Positions 16,533-25,043 of a stretch of DNA of 64,000 bases are shown here, piece after piece (the first letter of the stretch is position 1; every line of letters begins with the position of its first letter). The notes beneath the pieces are model-generated. The model saw only the letters and a program-made list of their open reading frames with translations. It was not told the DNA's origin and made no database searches. The stretch spans positions 547,876 through 611,875 of the forward strand of contig NZ_NSDM01000003.1 of the NCBI RefSeq assembly GCF_030852425.1, read 5' to 3'. Source of the stretch: Saccharothrix longispora (lineage in GTDB: Bacteria; Actinomycetota; Actinomycetes; Mycobacteriales; Pseudonocardiaceae). Made by a program: the position numbers and the translations under genes.

Positions 16533-17929
16533 CGGGCGGACTGTACCGACCGCAGCCGCGCCACCCGGGCGACCGCCACGACCAGCCCGGACAGGGCCGC
16601 GACGCCCAGGGCGATCGTCAACGGGGCCGCGAAGTACGTCAGCTGCTCCCAGGTCACCGTGCGGCCCGACGAGACCACCTCGATCGAGTACGGGTAGGCC
16701 GCGAACACCGCGACCGGCAGCAGCACGGGCACCAACCGCGCCGCCGCACGCCACCGCGCGGTCCCCGCGCGCCGCTCCGCCCACCGCCGGGCCCGCCGCA
16801 CGCCCACCACGGCCAGTGCCGCCGAGGCCGCCGCGACGAGCCCCAGCACCAGCTCGAACGCCTGCCGACCGCCACCCGGGTCCTCGGGCCGCCCACCCCC
16901 GGCGATCGCCGCCAGGCCCTCCAGGACCGGGTAGGTGTCGTCCTGCACGCCCGCGCCGTTGGTCAGCACCGCGAAGCCGTGACCGGTGCCCGGCACGATC
17001 GCCTGCACGGCGTTGTAGGTGAACAGGTTGCCCGAGTGGGTGAGCCGGCCGGCGTCGTCGGGCGCCCAGCCCATCGCGTAGTCGTCCACAGTGGACGGCA
17101 TGTGCATCGTGCGCGACCCCTCGGCGGACACGAGCCGCGTCCCGTACCCGTTCTGGGACACCAGCCACCGGCCCAGGTCGGCGGCCGTCGTGATGACGCC
17201 GCCCGCGCCGCTGTCGTCGTGGAACCCGGGCATCTCCGGCCTCGGCACCCACGCGCCGAACAGCGAGTTGTAGCCGTCGGCGGGGCGCAGTTCGTCGTCC
17301 GACACCGCGCTGCGGGACATGCCGAGCGGCGCGAACACCGCCTCGCGCAGGTAGTCGCGGAACCGCCGGCCGCTCGCCACCTCCACCAGGCGCGCGGCCA
17401 GGTCGTAGTTCACGTTGCAGTACCGGTAGCGGGTGCCCGGGTCGTCCGCCAGCGAGGCGGCGTGCAGCCGGGACGCGTAGTCGGCGAGCGACGTCGCGTC
17501 CCGCAGCGCCTCGGTGTCGACGGTGGTGTCGGAGAGGCCGGACGTCTGGTTGAGCAGGTGCCGCGCGGTGATCCGCTCGTGGCGCGGGTCGGCCATCGTG
17601 AAGCCGGGCAGCCGCGCGGCGACCGGCTCGTCGAGCGCGATCCGACCGTCCTCGACGAGCGTCATGACCGCCATCGCGGTGAACGACTTGCTGACCGACG
17701 CGATCCGCATCGGCGTGTCGGCGGTGACCGGGTTCCCGTCCGAGTCGTGCCCGAAGCCGGTGGCGAGCACGACGCGGTCGCGGTGCGTCACGACGGCCGC
17801 CAAGCCGGGCAGGCCGGTGCTGCGCGCGGCGCGTTCCAGGTAGTCCTCGAAGTCGGTGGCCGGGTCGGCGTGCGCCGCGGGAACAGGTGCGGCCAGGACC
17901 AGCACCAGGGCGGTGATCAGGTATCTCAC
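16529..17929 (-). CDS. Serine beta-lactamase-family hydrolase with a C-terminal membrane domain
   Basis: A signal peptide precedes a class C beta-lactamase/DD-peptidase fold: SVSK (residues 78-81) carries the nucleophile, RYCNVNY is the Tyr motif, and THSGN sits where the third motif occurs. After about residue 345, four hydrophobic helices anchor the C-terminus, so the catalytic domain is held at the outer surface. It is the first gene of a coupled operon with the histidine kinase and response regulator, which suggests it may act with the sensor on cell-wall or beta-lactam-like ligands. That link is inference. GTG at 17929 is chosen for the signal peptide. Confidence 0.8.
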   Translation of the reverse strand: MRYLITALVLVLAAPVPAAHADPATDFEDYLERAARSTGLPGLAAVVTHRDRVVLATGFGHDSDGNPVTADTPMRIASVSKSFTAMAVMTLVEDGRIALDEPVAARLPGFTMADPRHERITARHLLNQTSGLSDTTVDTEALRDATSLADYASRLHAASLADDPGTRYRYCNVNYDLAARLVEVASGRRFRDYLREAVFAPLGMSRSAVSDDELRPADGYNSLFGAWVPRPEMPGFHDDSGAGGVITTAADLGRWLVSQNGYGTRLVSAEGSRTMHMPSTVDDYAMGWAPDDAGRLTHSGNLFTYNAVQAIVPGTGHGFAVLTNGAGVQDDTYPVLEGLAAIAGGGRPEDPGGGRQAFELVLGLVAAASAALAVVGVRRARRWAERRAGTARWRAAARLVPVLLPVAVFAAYPYSIEVVSSGRTVTWEQLTYFAAPLTIALGVAALSGLVVAVARVARLRSVQSAR

Positions 17930-18046
17930 CCCGGGAACGCTACGAACCGGTCGGGAGCGCGGACATCTGCCGACCGACCCGCGCCACCCCCGACGAAGGT
18001 CAGGGGTCCCCGCGAGTCGCGCGCTCACGACCGGCCGTGCCCGCGT

Positions 18047-18110
18047 GAACGTGGAACTCACGGGTCCTGAACGTTGGACTCACGGGTCCTGAACGTTGGA
18101 CACGCCGGGT
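18047..18110. repeat. Tandem copies of the dispersed 22-nt intergenic repeat
   Basis: Three contiguous units begin at 18047, 18069 and 18091. The clearest (18069-18090) starts GAACGTTGGACTC and continues ACGGGTCCT. The first unit differs by two bases and the third is degraded at its end. The array sits in the divergent space between two signalling operons (17930-18188). Related units occur at 4370-4512, 24522-24587 and 32711-32836. Confidence 0.75.
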
Positions 18111-18188
18111 GTGTGGTGGGCCGGGGAGGGGGTCGGGCGGGTGTGGGGGTGTCCTGCCGCACCGGTGGGGCCGGCTTAGAGTCGGTGC

Positions 18189-19250
18189 GTGCGCGGGCCG
18201 GTGGAGGAGTGGTTCCTGGCCGCCGTCGCGCGGTTCGCCGGGCCGGTGCGCGGGGTCGGGGTGGCGCTGCTCAGCGCGTTCGGCGTGCTGTCGGTGCCGG
18301 ACGGCGGGGTGTGGATCGCGCTCGCCGTGCTCGGGCTGGTGCTGCTGGGGGTCGTCGCCGACTTCGCGGGGCCCCGGGTGGCGTTCGTGCCGGCCCTGGT
18401 GCGGGTGGTGGCGGTGTGCGCGGCGCACGGGGTGGTCGGGGGCAGCGAGCAGTGGGCGTTGAACGTGCTGACCACCACCGCCGTGACGTTGCAGTGGGAG
18501 TGGTCGGCCCGGGTCACGGTGCCCGCCACGGCCCTGCTGCTGGTCGTGCACGGGTCGGCGGTCGGGTGGAGCGGCACGGCCGTGCTGCGGGTCGTGGTCG
18601 AGTGCGCGTTGGCCCGGGGCGCGTTCGTGCTGCTGCGCCGGTCCACGCGCCGGGTGGACGGGTTGCGGGCCCGGCGGGCGGCGTCGGAACGGGCCGAGGC
18701 GGTCGCGGTGGAGCGGCGGCGGCAGGAGCGGGAGTACCTGGCGCTGCTGCACGACACGGCGTCGGCGACGTTCCTCGTGGTCGCGGTGGGTGGCGCGGAC
18801 CCGGCGGAGGTCGCGGGGTACGCGCGACGCGACCTGGAGCTGTTGAGCGGGAGCGCGAGCGGGGCGCCCCGGGAGAGCGTGGTGGACGTGGGGGCGGCCG
18901 TGCGGGCCGTCGTGGAGCGTTCGCCGTTGCGGGTCGAGGCCGGCCTGGGGACCGTGCTGGTGCCGCCCGCGGTGGCGTTGGCGCTGGTCCGGGCGGTGCG
19001 CGAGGCCCTGGTCAACGTCGAGCGGCACGCCGGGGTGGCCGAGGCCGCGGTCACCGTGCTGCCGGTCGGCGGCGGTGTCGAGGTGGTGGTGCGCGACGCG
19101 GGGCGCGGGTTCGACGTGGCGGCGGTGTCCGAGCACCGGCGGGGCATCCGCGGTTCGGTGGTCGAGCGGGTGGCGGCGGTCGGCGGGCGCGCGGAGGTCG
19201 TGTCCGGCGCCGGCGGCACGACGGTGCGGTTGGCGTGGTCGCGTGACTGA
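18189..19250 (+). CDS. Sensor histidine kinase
   Basis: The 353-residue protein has about five hydrophobic N-terminal helices, a charged linker (RRQEREYLALLHDTASAT) containing the phosphoacceptor His, and an HATPase domain with N-box REALVNVERHAGV and G-box VRDAGRGFD. GTG at 18189 lacks a clear ribosome-binding site; TAGAGT six bases upstream suggests a leaderless message. The next gene overlaps its end. Confidence 0.85.
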   Translation: MRGPVEEWFLAAVARFAGPVRGVGVALLSAFGVLSVPDGGVWIALAVLGLVLLGVVADFAGPRVAFVPALVRVVAVCAAHGVVGGSEQWALNVLTTTAVTLQWEWSARVTVPATALLLVVHGSAVGWSGTAVLRVVVECALARGAFVLLRRSTRRVDGLRARRAASERAEAVAVERRRQEREYLALLHDTASATFLVVAVGGADPAEVAGYARRDLELLSGSASGAPRESVVDVGAAVRAVVERSPLRVEAGLGTVLVPPAVALALVRAVREALVNVERHAGVAEAAVTVLPVGGGVEVVVRDAGRGFDVAAVSEHRRGIRGSVVERVAAVGGRAEVVSGAGGTTVRLAWSRD

Positions 19251-20328
19251 GACCGGCCCCGACGGGATCGCGACCCTGCGGCGGGTGCTGCTGGTCGTGA
19301 CGGCGGTCGTGCAGGTCAGCCTGGGGGTCCCGCCGCTGGTGAGCCACCCTCACGGGCCGGGCGCCGTGATCTCGTTCGTCGTGCTGGGGCTGGTCGCGGT
19401 GGTGTGCGCGTTCTGGGTACTGCCCCGCCGGCCGCTGCCGTGGCCGGTGGCGGCGCTCGGCACCGCGGCCGTGCTCGCCGCCTCGGTCGCGGCCACGGCC
19501 GCGCTGCCGCCGGACGGCCACTTCCTCGACGCGCACTGGTCGTACGGCCTCGTCGGCTGGCACCTGCTGGTGCTGCTGGTCGACCGCGTCCCGCTGCTGC
19601 TGGCCGCGCTGGGCGCGCACACGGCGCTCGACGTGGCGCAGTTCGCGCTGGCCGGGACGCCGGACCGGGAGGAGATCGGCGGCGCGGGCGTGGTCGTCCT
19701 GGGCGTCACCAGCTTCCAGCTCGGTGTGCTCCTGCTCACCCGGGCCCTGGTGCGCACGGCCCGCCAGGCCGCCGAGGCCGCCGCCGAGCGGGAGCGCGCC
19801 GAGACCCGCACCGCCCTGGCCCGGCGGTGGGAGGAGGACCTGCGCGCCGGGTTCGCCGGGCAGCTCGGCGCCACCGTGCCGCTGCTCGCGGACCTGGCGG
19901 ACGGCGTCCTCGACCCGCGCGCCGAGGAGACGCGGTCGCGGTGCGCGCTCGCCGCCACCCAGCTGCGCCGGCTGTTCGCGGAGAACGACGACGTGCCCGA
20001 CCCGCTGGTGCACGAGGTGAGGGCGTGCGTGCACGTCGCCGAACGGCGGGGGCTGGCCGTGTCGCTGGCGGTCAGCGGCGCGCCGGTGCCGGTGCCGACG
20101 GACGTGCGGCGGGAGCTGACCGGGCCGGTCGCGGTGGCGTTGTCGGGGGCGCGGGAACGGGCCCGGGTGAGCCTGCTGCGGACCGGGACCGAGGTGCGGG
20201 TGGCGGTCATCACCGACGGCGTGGCGGGATCGACGGGCGACGGGGGAACCGCGACGGGCCGGGTCGAGGTCGAACGGGGCACGTACGGTGGGCAGGCGCG
20301 GATGGAGGCCAGATGGCGGACGAGCTGA
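19243..20328 (+). CDS. Degenerate histidine kinase-like membrane protein
   Basis: The 361-residue protein has five hydrophobic helices followed by a coiled segment (RTARQAAEAAAERERAET), the same plan as the kinase before it. Where a kinase would have a His-Asp box it reads RRWEEDLRAGFAGQ, and the region expected to hold the catalytic Asn reads GPVAVALSGARERA. Phosphoacceptor and ATP-binding residues therefore appear lost. It may be a sensor or regulatory partner of the overlapping upstream kinase. GTG at 19243 lies inside the end of that gene. Confidence 0.7.
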   Translation: MTETGPDGIATLRRVLLVVTAVVQVSLGVPPLVSHPHGPGAVISFVVLGLVAVVCAFWVLPRRPLPWPVAALGTAAVLAASVAATAALPPDGHFLDAHWSYGLVGWHLLVLLVDRVPLLLAALGAHTALDVAQFALAGTPDREEIGGAGVVVLGVTSFQLGVLLLTRALVRTARQAAEAAAERERAETRTALARRWEEDLRAGFAGQLGATVPLLADLADGVLDPRAEETRSRCALAATQLRRLFAENDDVPDPLVHEVRACVHVAERRGLAVSLAVSGAPVPVPTDVRRELTGPVAVALSGARERARVSLLRTGTEVRVAVITDGVAGSTGDGGTATGRVEVERGTYGGQARMEARWRTS

Positions 20329-20963
20329 CCGCGGTCGTCGTGGACGATCACCCGGCGGTGCGCGCGGGGGTCGCCTACTGGCTGTCGTCGGGCGCTCCAC
20401 CGATCACCGTGGTCGCGGCCGGCGAGGACGTGCGGGCGGCGTGGCTGGGCGAGGGCGCGCGGGCCGACGTGGTGATCCTCGACCTGCACCTGGGGGGGCC
20501 GACGCCGGCGCTGGGCGACCTGCGGCGGCTCGTGGAGGCGGGGCGGCGGGTGGTCGTGTACTCGATGCGCGCCGACGACGAGATCGCGCTCCAGTGCCTG
20601 GAGCTGGGCGCGCTGTGCTACCTGACCAAGGCGGAGGGCGCGGAGCACCTGGTGCAGGCGACCCGCGCGGCGGCGGCGGGCAGGCCGTACACGCCGCCGT
20701 CGCTGGCGGGGGCGCTCGCGGGCGACCGGTCCGACCACCGGCCCGCGCTGTCGGCGCGCGAGGTCGAGGTGCTCGTCGAGTGGTTCCAGTCCGAGTCGAA
20801 GGACTTCGTGGCGCAGCGCCTGGGGATCTCGCTGAGCACGGTCAACTCGCACCTGGAGCGCATCCGGATCAAGTACGCCCTGATCGGGCGGGAGGCGCCG
20901 ACCAAGGCGGCGCTGGTGGCGCGGGCGATCCAGGACGGTCTGATCGGCGTCGACGACCTCTGA
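20313..20963 (+). CDS. LuxR-type response regulator
   Basis: The 216-residue protein has a receiver domain (VVVDDHPAVRAGV; DVVILDLHLGG with the phosphoacceptor Asp; CYLTKAEG with the switch Lys) and a C-terminal helix-turn-helix reading LSAREVEVLVEW and LGISLSTVNSHLERIR. The spacing around FQSESKDFVAQRL is slightly unusual for LuxR. ATG at 20313 follows GGAGG and overlaps the previous gene. It completes a kinase/degenerate-kinase/regulator operon. Confidence 0.88.
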   Translation: MADELTAVVVDDHPAVRAGVAYWLSSGAPPITVVAAGEDVRAAWLGEGARADVVILDLHLGGPTPALGDLRRLVEAGRRVVVYSMRADDEIALQCLELGALCYLTKAEGAEHLVQATRAAAAGRPYTPPSLAGALAGDRSDHRPALSAREVEVLVEWFQSESKDFVAQRLGISLSTVNSHLERIRIKYALIGREAPTKAALVARAIQDGLIGVDDL

Positions 20964-21045
20964 GCCCCCTGTGGTGCGAACGACCGACGCGGGACTGCAC
21001 CGATCGACGCTAGTGTCGCGGTGCCCTTCGACCCGAGGAGTCGCC

Positions 21046-21696
21046 TTGACGCACGTCCGCACCGCCCTGCTCACCGCCACCTGCGCGTCCGCCCTGCTGC
21101 TGTCGGCCTGTGGCGGCGACACGGACGGCACGCCGGTGTCCGTGCCGACGGGTGGTGCCACGACGGGCAGCGCGGCCGAGGAGACCACCTCGTCGTCGGC
21201 CGCGCCCTCCCCCTCCACCTCCGCGAAGGACGTCCCGGCCGGCGACGTGACCGCGCCCGGCACGGAGCTGGCGGTCGGCGACCGGGCCGTCGTCCCCTTC
21301 AAGTACGGCACGGACAAGACCGGCACCATCGCGGTCACGGTCACCGCGATCGAGCAGGGCGCCAACGCCGACCTGGCGAAGTTCGGCGACAAGGCCAAGG
21401 GCATCACGCCGTTCTACATCCGCGTGTCGGTGGAGAACGTGGGCGGCACGGACCTGTCCTACAGCTCGGTGAGCCTGCGCGGCCTCGGCGCGGACGGCAA
21501 GGGCAGCGGCGTGATCATCAGCGGCGACACGGACAAGTGCGAGTCGGAGACCGCCGCGCGCGACTTCACGACCGCCGGCGCGAAGTACGAGACGTGCGTG
21601 CTCTCGGCGGCCCGCGAGGGCTCGGCGATCACCGGGGCGAGCTTCGACAAGGGCGGCGACGCCTACGTGGACGACCCCATCGTCTGGAAGAACTGA
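21046..21696 (+). CDS. DUF4352-like lipoprotein
   Basis: The lipobox is LLLSAC after a short hydrophobic signal. A low-complexity Thr/Ser/Pro linker follows, then an immunoglobulin-like domain with GDRAVVPF, VTVTAIEQG and FYIRVSVENVGG, resembling DUF4352 telokin-like domains of Gram-positive surface lipoproteins. Two later Cys (DKCES, ETCVLS) may pair. The TTG start at 21046 is supported by GAGGAG five bases upstream and the immediate signal peptide. Function unknown; likely cell-surface. Confidence 0.75.
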   Translation: MTHVRTALLTATCASALLLSACGGDTDGTPVSVPTGGATTGSAAEETTSSSAAPSPSTSAKDVPAGDVTAPGTELAVGDRAVVPFKYGTDKTGTIAVTVTAIEQGANADLAKFGDKAKGITPFYIRVSVENVGGTDLSYSSVSLRGLGADGKGSGVIISGDTDKCESETAARDFTTAGAKYETCVLSAAREGSAITGASFDKGGDAYVDDPIVWKN

Positions 21697-21812
21697 CCCG
21701 GAACGCCTCCGCGATCGGCGTCCGTTCGGCGCTGATCCGCGCACCGCGCCGGCGGTATCGTGGTGGCACACCGCCTCCCGTCACGCTGTCGCGATGCCCG
21801 GAGGTCCGTCCG

Positions 21813-23129
21813 ATGACACCACTGGCGCGGCTCGCTGCCGCCCTGGTCACCCTCGCCGCCGCCCTGGTCTGGAACCCGCCGGCCCAGGCCGTCGGCCGCG
21901 TCGACAACCCGTACGCCGGGGCGCGCCCGTACGTGGACCCGCAGTGGTCCGCCCGCGCCGCCGCCGAACCCGGTGGCGGCGCCGTCGCCGGTGAACCGAC
22001 CGCCGTGTGGCTGGACAGCATCGCGTCCGTCCACGGCCGGAACGGCCGGATGGGCCTGCGCGACCACCTCGACGAGGCGCTGCGCCAGGGCGCGGACCTC
22101 GTCCAGCTCGTCCTCCGCAACGCGCCGGGCCGCGACTGCGGGTGGCTGTCGACGAACGGCGAGCTGGCCGCGGACGAGCTGCCGCGCTACCGCGCCGAGT
22201 TCGTCGACCCGATCGCCGACGTCCTGGCCGACCCGGCGTACGCGGGCCTGCGGGTCGTCGTGGTGGTCGAGCCGAACTCGCTGCCGTTCCTGGTGACGCA
22301 CGTGCTGCCGGAGGCCGACCCGACGCCGCGCTGCGAGGAGGTGAAGGCGAACGGCGCGTACGTGGGCGCGGTCGGCTACGCGCTGGCGCGGCTCGGCGCG
22401 ATCGGCACCACGTACTCCTACCTCGACATCGGCCACCACGGCTCGTTGGGCTGGTCGTACTACCGCGAGCCGTTCACCGCCCTGCTGCTGACGACGGCGA
22501 ACACCGCGGGCAGCACGACCGCCGACGTGCACGGGTTCGTCGCGAACACGGCGAACTACTCGGTGCTGCGCGAGGAGCACATCACCAAGTCCACCATCGC
22601 GGGCCAGCCGATCCTCCAGAGCAGGTGGGTGGACTGGAACCCGTTCATCGACGAGCTGTCCTACGCGGACGCAGTGCGGCGGCACCTGGTCGCGGCCGGG
22701 TTCCGCGCGGGCGCGGGTGTCGTGGTCGACACCTCCCGCAACGGCTGGGGCGGGCCTGCGCGGCCGACCGGGCCGGGGTGGGAGCTGAACGTCGACACCT
22801 ACGTCGACGGCGGGCGGCTCGACCGGCGGCTGAGGATCGGGAACTGGTGCAACCAGGCCGGCGCGGGGCTGGGCGAGCCGCCGACCGCGTCCCCCGCGCC
22901 GGACGTCGACGCCTACGCGTGGCTGAAGCCGCCGGGCGTGTCGGACGGGGCGAGCATCCCGATCCCGACCGGTGACGAGAGCTTCAACCGGATGTGCGAC
23001 CCGACCTACACCGGCTTGCCGGACTCGACGCCGGACCCGACCGGCGCGCGGCCGGACTCGCCGCCGGCCGGGCAGTGGGACGCCGGCCAGTTCCGCGACC
23101 TGCTGCGCAACGCCCACCCGCCCCGCTAG
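21813..23129 (+). CDS. Secreted glycoside hydrolase family 6 protein with altered acid motif
   Basis: The 438-residue protein has a signal peptide and the GH6 cellulase fold: NAPGRDCG (Asp108, first signature), SYLDIGHHG, and NWCNQAGAGLGEPP near the end. The second signature, normally Glu-Pro-Asp-Ser-Leu with the catalytic acid, reads VVVVEPNSLP, so Asn155 replaces the Asp. Unless another residue substitutes, cellulase activity should be weak or absent. No cellulose-binding module is present. GAGG lies about ten bases before ATG 21813. Confidence 0.85.
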   Translation: MTPLARLAAALVTLAAALVWNPPAQAVGRVDNPYAGARPYVDPQWSARAAAEPGGGAVAGEPTAVWLDSIASVHGRNGRMGLRDHLDEALRQGADLVQLVLRNAPGRDCGWLSTNGELAADELPRYRAEFVDPIADVLADPAYAGLRVVVVVEPNSLPFLVTHVLPEADPTPRCEEVKANGAYVGAVGYALARLGAIGTTYSYLDIGHHGSLGWSYYREPFTALLLTTANTAGSTTADVHGFVANTANYSVLREEHITKSTIAGQPILQSRWVDWNPFIDELSYADAVRRHLVAAGFRAGAGVVVDTSRNGWGGPARPTGPGWELNVDTYVDGGRLDRRLRIGNWCNQAGAGLGEPPTASPAPDVDAYAWLKPPGVSDGASIPIPTGDESFNRMCDPTYTGLPDSTPDPTGARPDSPPAGQWDAGQFRDLLRNAHPPR

Positions 23130-23190
23130 GCCGCCTGCCCCGCTGGGCCGCCTGCCCCGCTGGGCCGCCTGTCCCGCCGGCCGCCTGTGA
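23124..23190 (+). repeat. 17-nt tandem repeat spanning the GH6 stop codon
   Basis: The unit CGCTGGGCCGCCTGCCC repeats almost four times. The first copy contains the GH6 stop (TAG); the others have TGG at that position. The array therefore arose by duplicating the end of the gene. Confidence 0.7.
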
Positions 23191-23244
23191 GGAGCGGCAC
23201 GCGGGCCGGGCGGGCCCGGGCCGGTAAAATCGTTTCAGTAGCTA

Positions 23245-23256
23245 ATCAGTTCTGAT
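23245..23256. promoter_or_regulatory. Inverted repeat upstream of the MFS exporter gene
   Basis: ATCAGTTCTGAT is a perfect 5-2-5 inverted repeat 44 bases before the MFS start, in a locally AT-rich stretch. It could be an operator for a local repressor, but no regulator gene is adjacent. Confidence 0.35.
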
Positions 23257-23299
23257 CAGGTCCGGTCACCGTCGACGCGGGACACGGTGACAGGAGCGC

Positions 23300-24523
23300 A
23301 TGCGCATGACCACGACCGCGGAACCGTCGACGACCCGCCGGGGCGGCGCCACCGCCGCGATGGGCGCGATGGCGCTGGGCGGGTTCGCCATCGGCACCAC
23401 CGAGTTCGCGACGATGGGCCTGCTGCCGCAGGTGGCGGAGACGTTCGACATCTCCATCCCCACCGCGGGCCACGCGATCAGCCTGTACGCGCTGGGCGTC
23501 GTGGTCGGGGCCCCGCTCATCGCCGGGCTCGCCGCGAAGCTGCCGCGCAAGGGCCTGCTGATCGCGCTGACCATCGCCCTGGCGGTCGGCAACGGGCTGT
23601 CGGCGCTGGCCCCGAACACCACGCTGCTGATGGTGTCCCGGTTCGTGGCGGGCCTGCCGCACGGTGCGTTCTTCGGCATCGCGGCCGTGGTCGCCACGAC
23701 GCTCGTGCCACCGGAGCGGCGGGGCACCGCGGTCGCCCGGATCATGGTCGGCCTGACCGTGGCCAACCTGGTCGGCGTGCCCGTCGCCACCGCCGCCGGG
23801 CAGCAGATCGGCTGGCGGGTGGCGTACCTGGCGGTGACGGTGATCGCGCTGTTCACGACGCTGTCGCTGGCGAGGTGGCTGCCCCGCATCCCGGCCGCGC
23901 GGGACGCGGGCGTGGCCGCCGAGCTGCGCGCGTTCCGCCGCCCGCAGGTGTGGTTCGCGCTGGTCACCGGCATGATCGGGTTCGGCGGCATGTTCGCCGT
24001 CTACTCCTACATCTCGCCGATCACGACCGAGGTGACCGGACTGCCCGGCTCGGCCGTGCCGTGGGCGCTGGCGACCTTCGGCCTGGGCATGACGCTCGGC
24101 GCGATGACGGGCGGGCGGTTCATCGACCGGTCCGTGATGGGCAGCGTGTTCGGCGGGTTGATCGTGACCGCCGCCGTGCTGGTGGCGTTCGCGCTGACCG
24201 CGACCGTGCCCGTGCTCGCGTTCACCCTCGTGTTCCTGCTGGGCTACGTGACGCAGGTGCTCGCGGCAGCGTTGCAGGTGCGGCTGATGGACGCCTCGCC
24301 GGACGCGCCGTCGCTCGCCTCGTCGTCGAACCACGCGGCGCTGAACCTCGCCAACGGCGCGGGCGCGTGGCTGGGCGGGCTCGCCATCGCGGCGGGCTGG
24401 GGCTTCACCTCGACCGCGTGGGTCGGCGTGGCGCTGAGCCTGGCCGGGCTGGCCGTGGCCGCGCTGTCGGTCGTGGTCGAGCGCCGCTCGGCGGCCCGCG
24501 CGCCGGAGTACGCGGCGTCCTGA
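23300..24523 (+). CDS. MFS transporter, DHA1 family (AraJ/YdhP-like exporter)
   Basis: The 407-residue protein has twelve hydrophobic helices and the DHA1 marks: GTTEFATMGLLPQVAE in helix 1, a basic loop LAAKLPRKG after helix 2, and ARIMVGLTVANLVGVPVAT in helix 5. Close families export drugs, sugars or nucleosides by proton antiport. Two in-frame ATGs (23300, 23306) follow AGGAG; the second has the better spacing, so the start is uncertain by two codons. Confidence 0.88.
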   Translation: MRMTTTAEPSTTRRGGATAAMGAMALGGFAIGTTEFATMGLLPQVAETFDISIPTAGHAISLYALGVVVGAPLIAGLAAKLPRKGLLIALTIALAVGNGLSALAPNTTLLMVSRFVAGLPHGAFFGIAAVVATTLVPPERRGTAVARIMVGLTVANLVGVPVATAAGQQIGWRVAYLAVTVIALFTTLSLARWLPRIPAARDAGVAAELRAFRRPQVWFALVTGMIGFGGMFAVYSYISPITTEVTGLPGSAVPWALATFGLGMTLGAMTGGRFIDRSVMGSVFGGLIVTAAVLVAFALTATVPVLAFTLVFLLGYVTQVLAAALQVRLMDASPDAPSLASSSNHAALNLANGAGAWLGGLAIAAGWGFTSTAWVGVALSLAGLAVAALSVVVERRSAARAPEYAAS

Positions 24524-24587
24524 ACGTCGAACTCGGGGTGCGCGAACGTACGACTCGCGCGGCCTGGACGCACGACTCGCGGGGCGG
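24522..24587. repeat. Degenerate copies of the 22-nt intergenic repeat
   Basis: Three units begin at 24522, 24544 and 24566, exactly 22 bases apart (starting GAACGTCGAACTC, GAACGTACGACTC, GGACGCACGACTC). They keep the period of the family at 18047 with more substitutions. The first overlaps the MFS stop codon. Confidence 0.6.
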
Positions 24588-24626
24588 CATAGGATTTCGC
24601 GGTCGCGTCCGTCGTGGAGGGGTGCC

Positions 24627-25034
24627 GTGGGCAAGGCCGTCAGGTTGATCCGTTCGTCCCGGTTGTCCGACGTCGCCGAGTACGCCTACGCGGCAGCGGT
24701 GGCCGCCGGGGCGCGGCTGGTGTTCCTGGCCGGGGCCTGCCCGCTGGACGAGGACGGGAACACGGTCGCGGTGGGCGACTACGCCGGTCAGGCCGCGCGG
24801 GCCGTGGAGAACATGCGGATCGCGCTGGAGGACGCGGGGGCCGGGATCGAGGACGTCGTCAGCACGCGCGTGCTCGTCGCCTCCACCCGGCAGGCCGACC
24901 TGGTGACGGCGTGGGAGGTGGTGCGCGCCGCGTTCGGCGACCACGACGTGCCCAGCACGCTGCTCGGCGTCACCGTCCTGGGGTACGACGACCAGCTCGT
25001 CGAGATCGAGGCCGTGGCCGCCCTCCCCGGGTGA
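24627..25034 (+). CDS. RidA/YjgF/UK114-family protein
   Basis: The 135-residue protein has the family layout: AAAVAAGARLVFLAGACPLDE, then YAGQAARAVENMRIALEDAG, and the late strand VEIEAVAAL. RidA proteins hydrolyse reactive enamine/imine intermediates. The usual C-terminal Arg that binds the imine carboxylate is not obvious here (VPSTLLGVTVLG where archetypes have R-x-x), so it may belong to another subgroup. GTG at 24627 follows GGAGGGG. Confidence 0.8.
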   Translation: MGKAVRLIRSSRLSDVAEYAYAAAVAAGARLVFLAGACPLDEDGNTVAVGDYAGQAARAVENMRIALEDAGAGIEDVVSTRVLVASTRQADLVTAWEVVRAAFGDHDVPSTLLGVTVLGYDDQLVEIEAVAALPG

Positions 25035-25043
25035 GCCGGCGGG

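Noticed and set aside
18047..18110. Possible CRISPR array
   Set aside because: Units are contiguous with no spacers, degenerate, and no cas genes are present.
23245..23256. Transcription terminator before the MFS gene
   Set aside because: The 5-bp arms are too short and the site lies directly upstream of the gene; an operator is the better reading.
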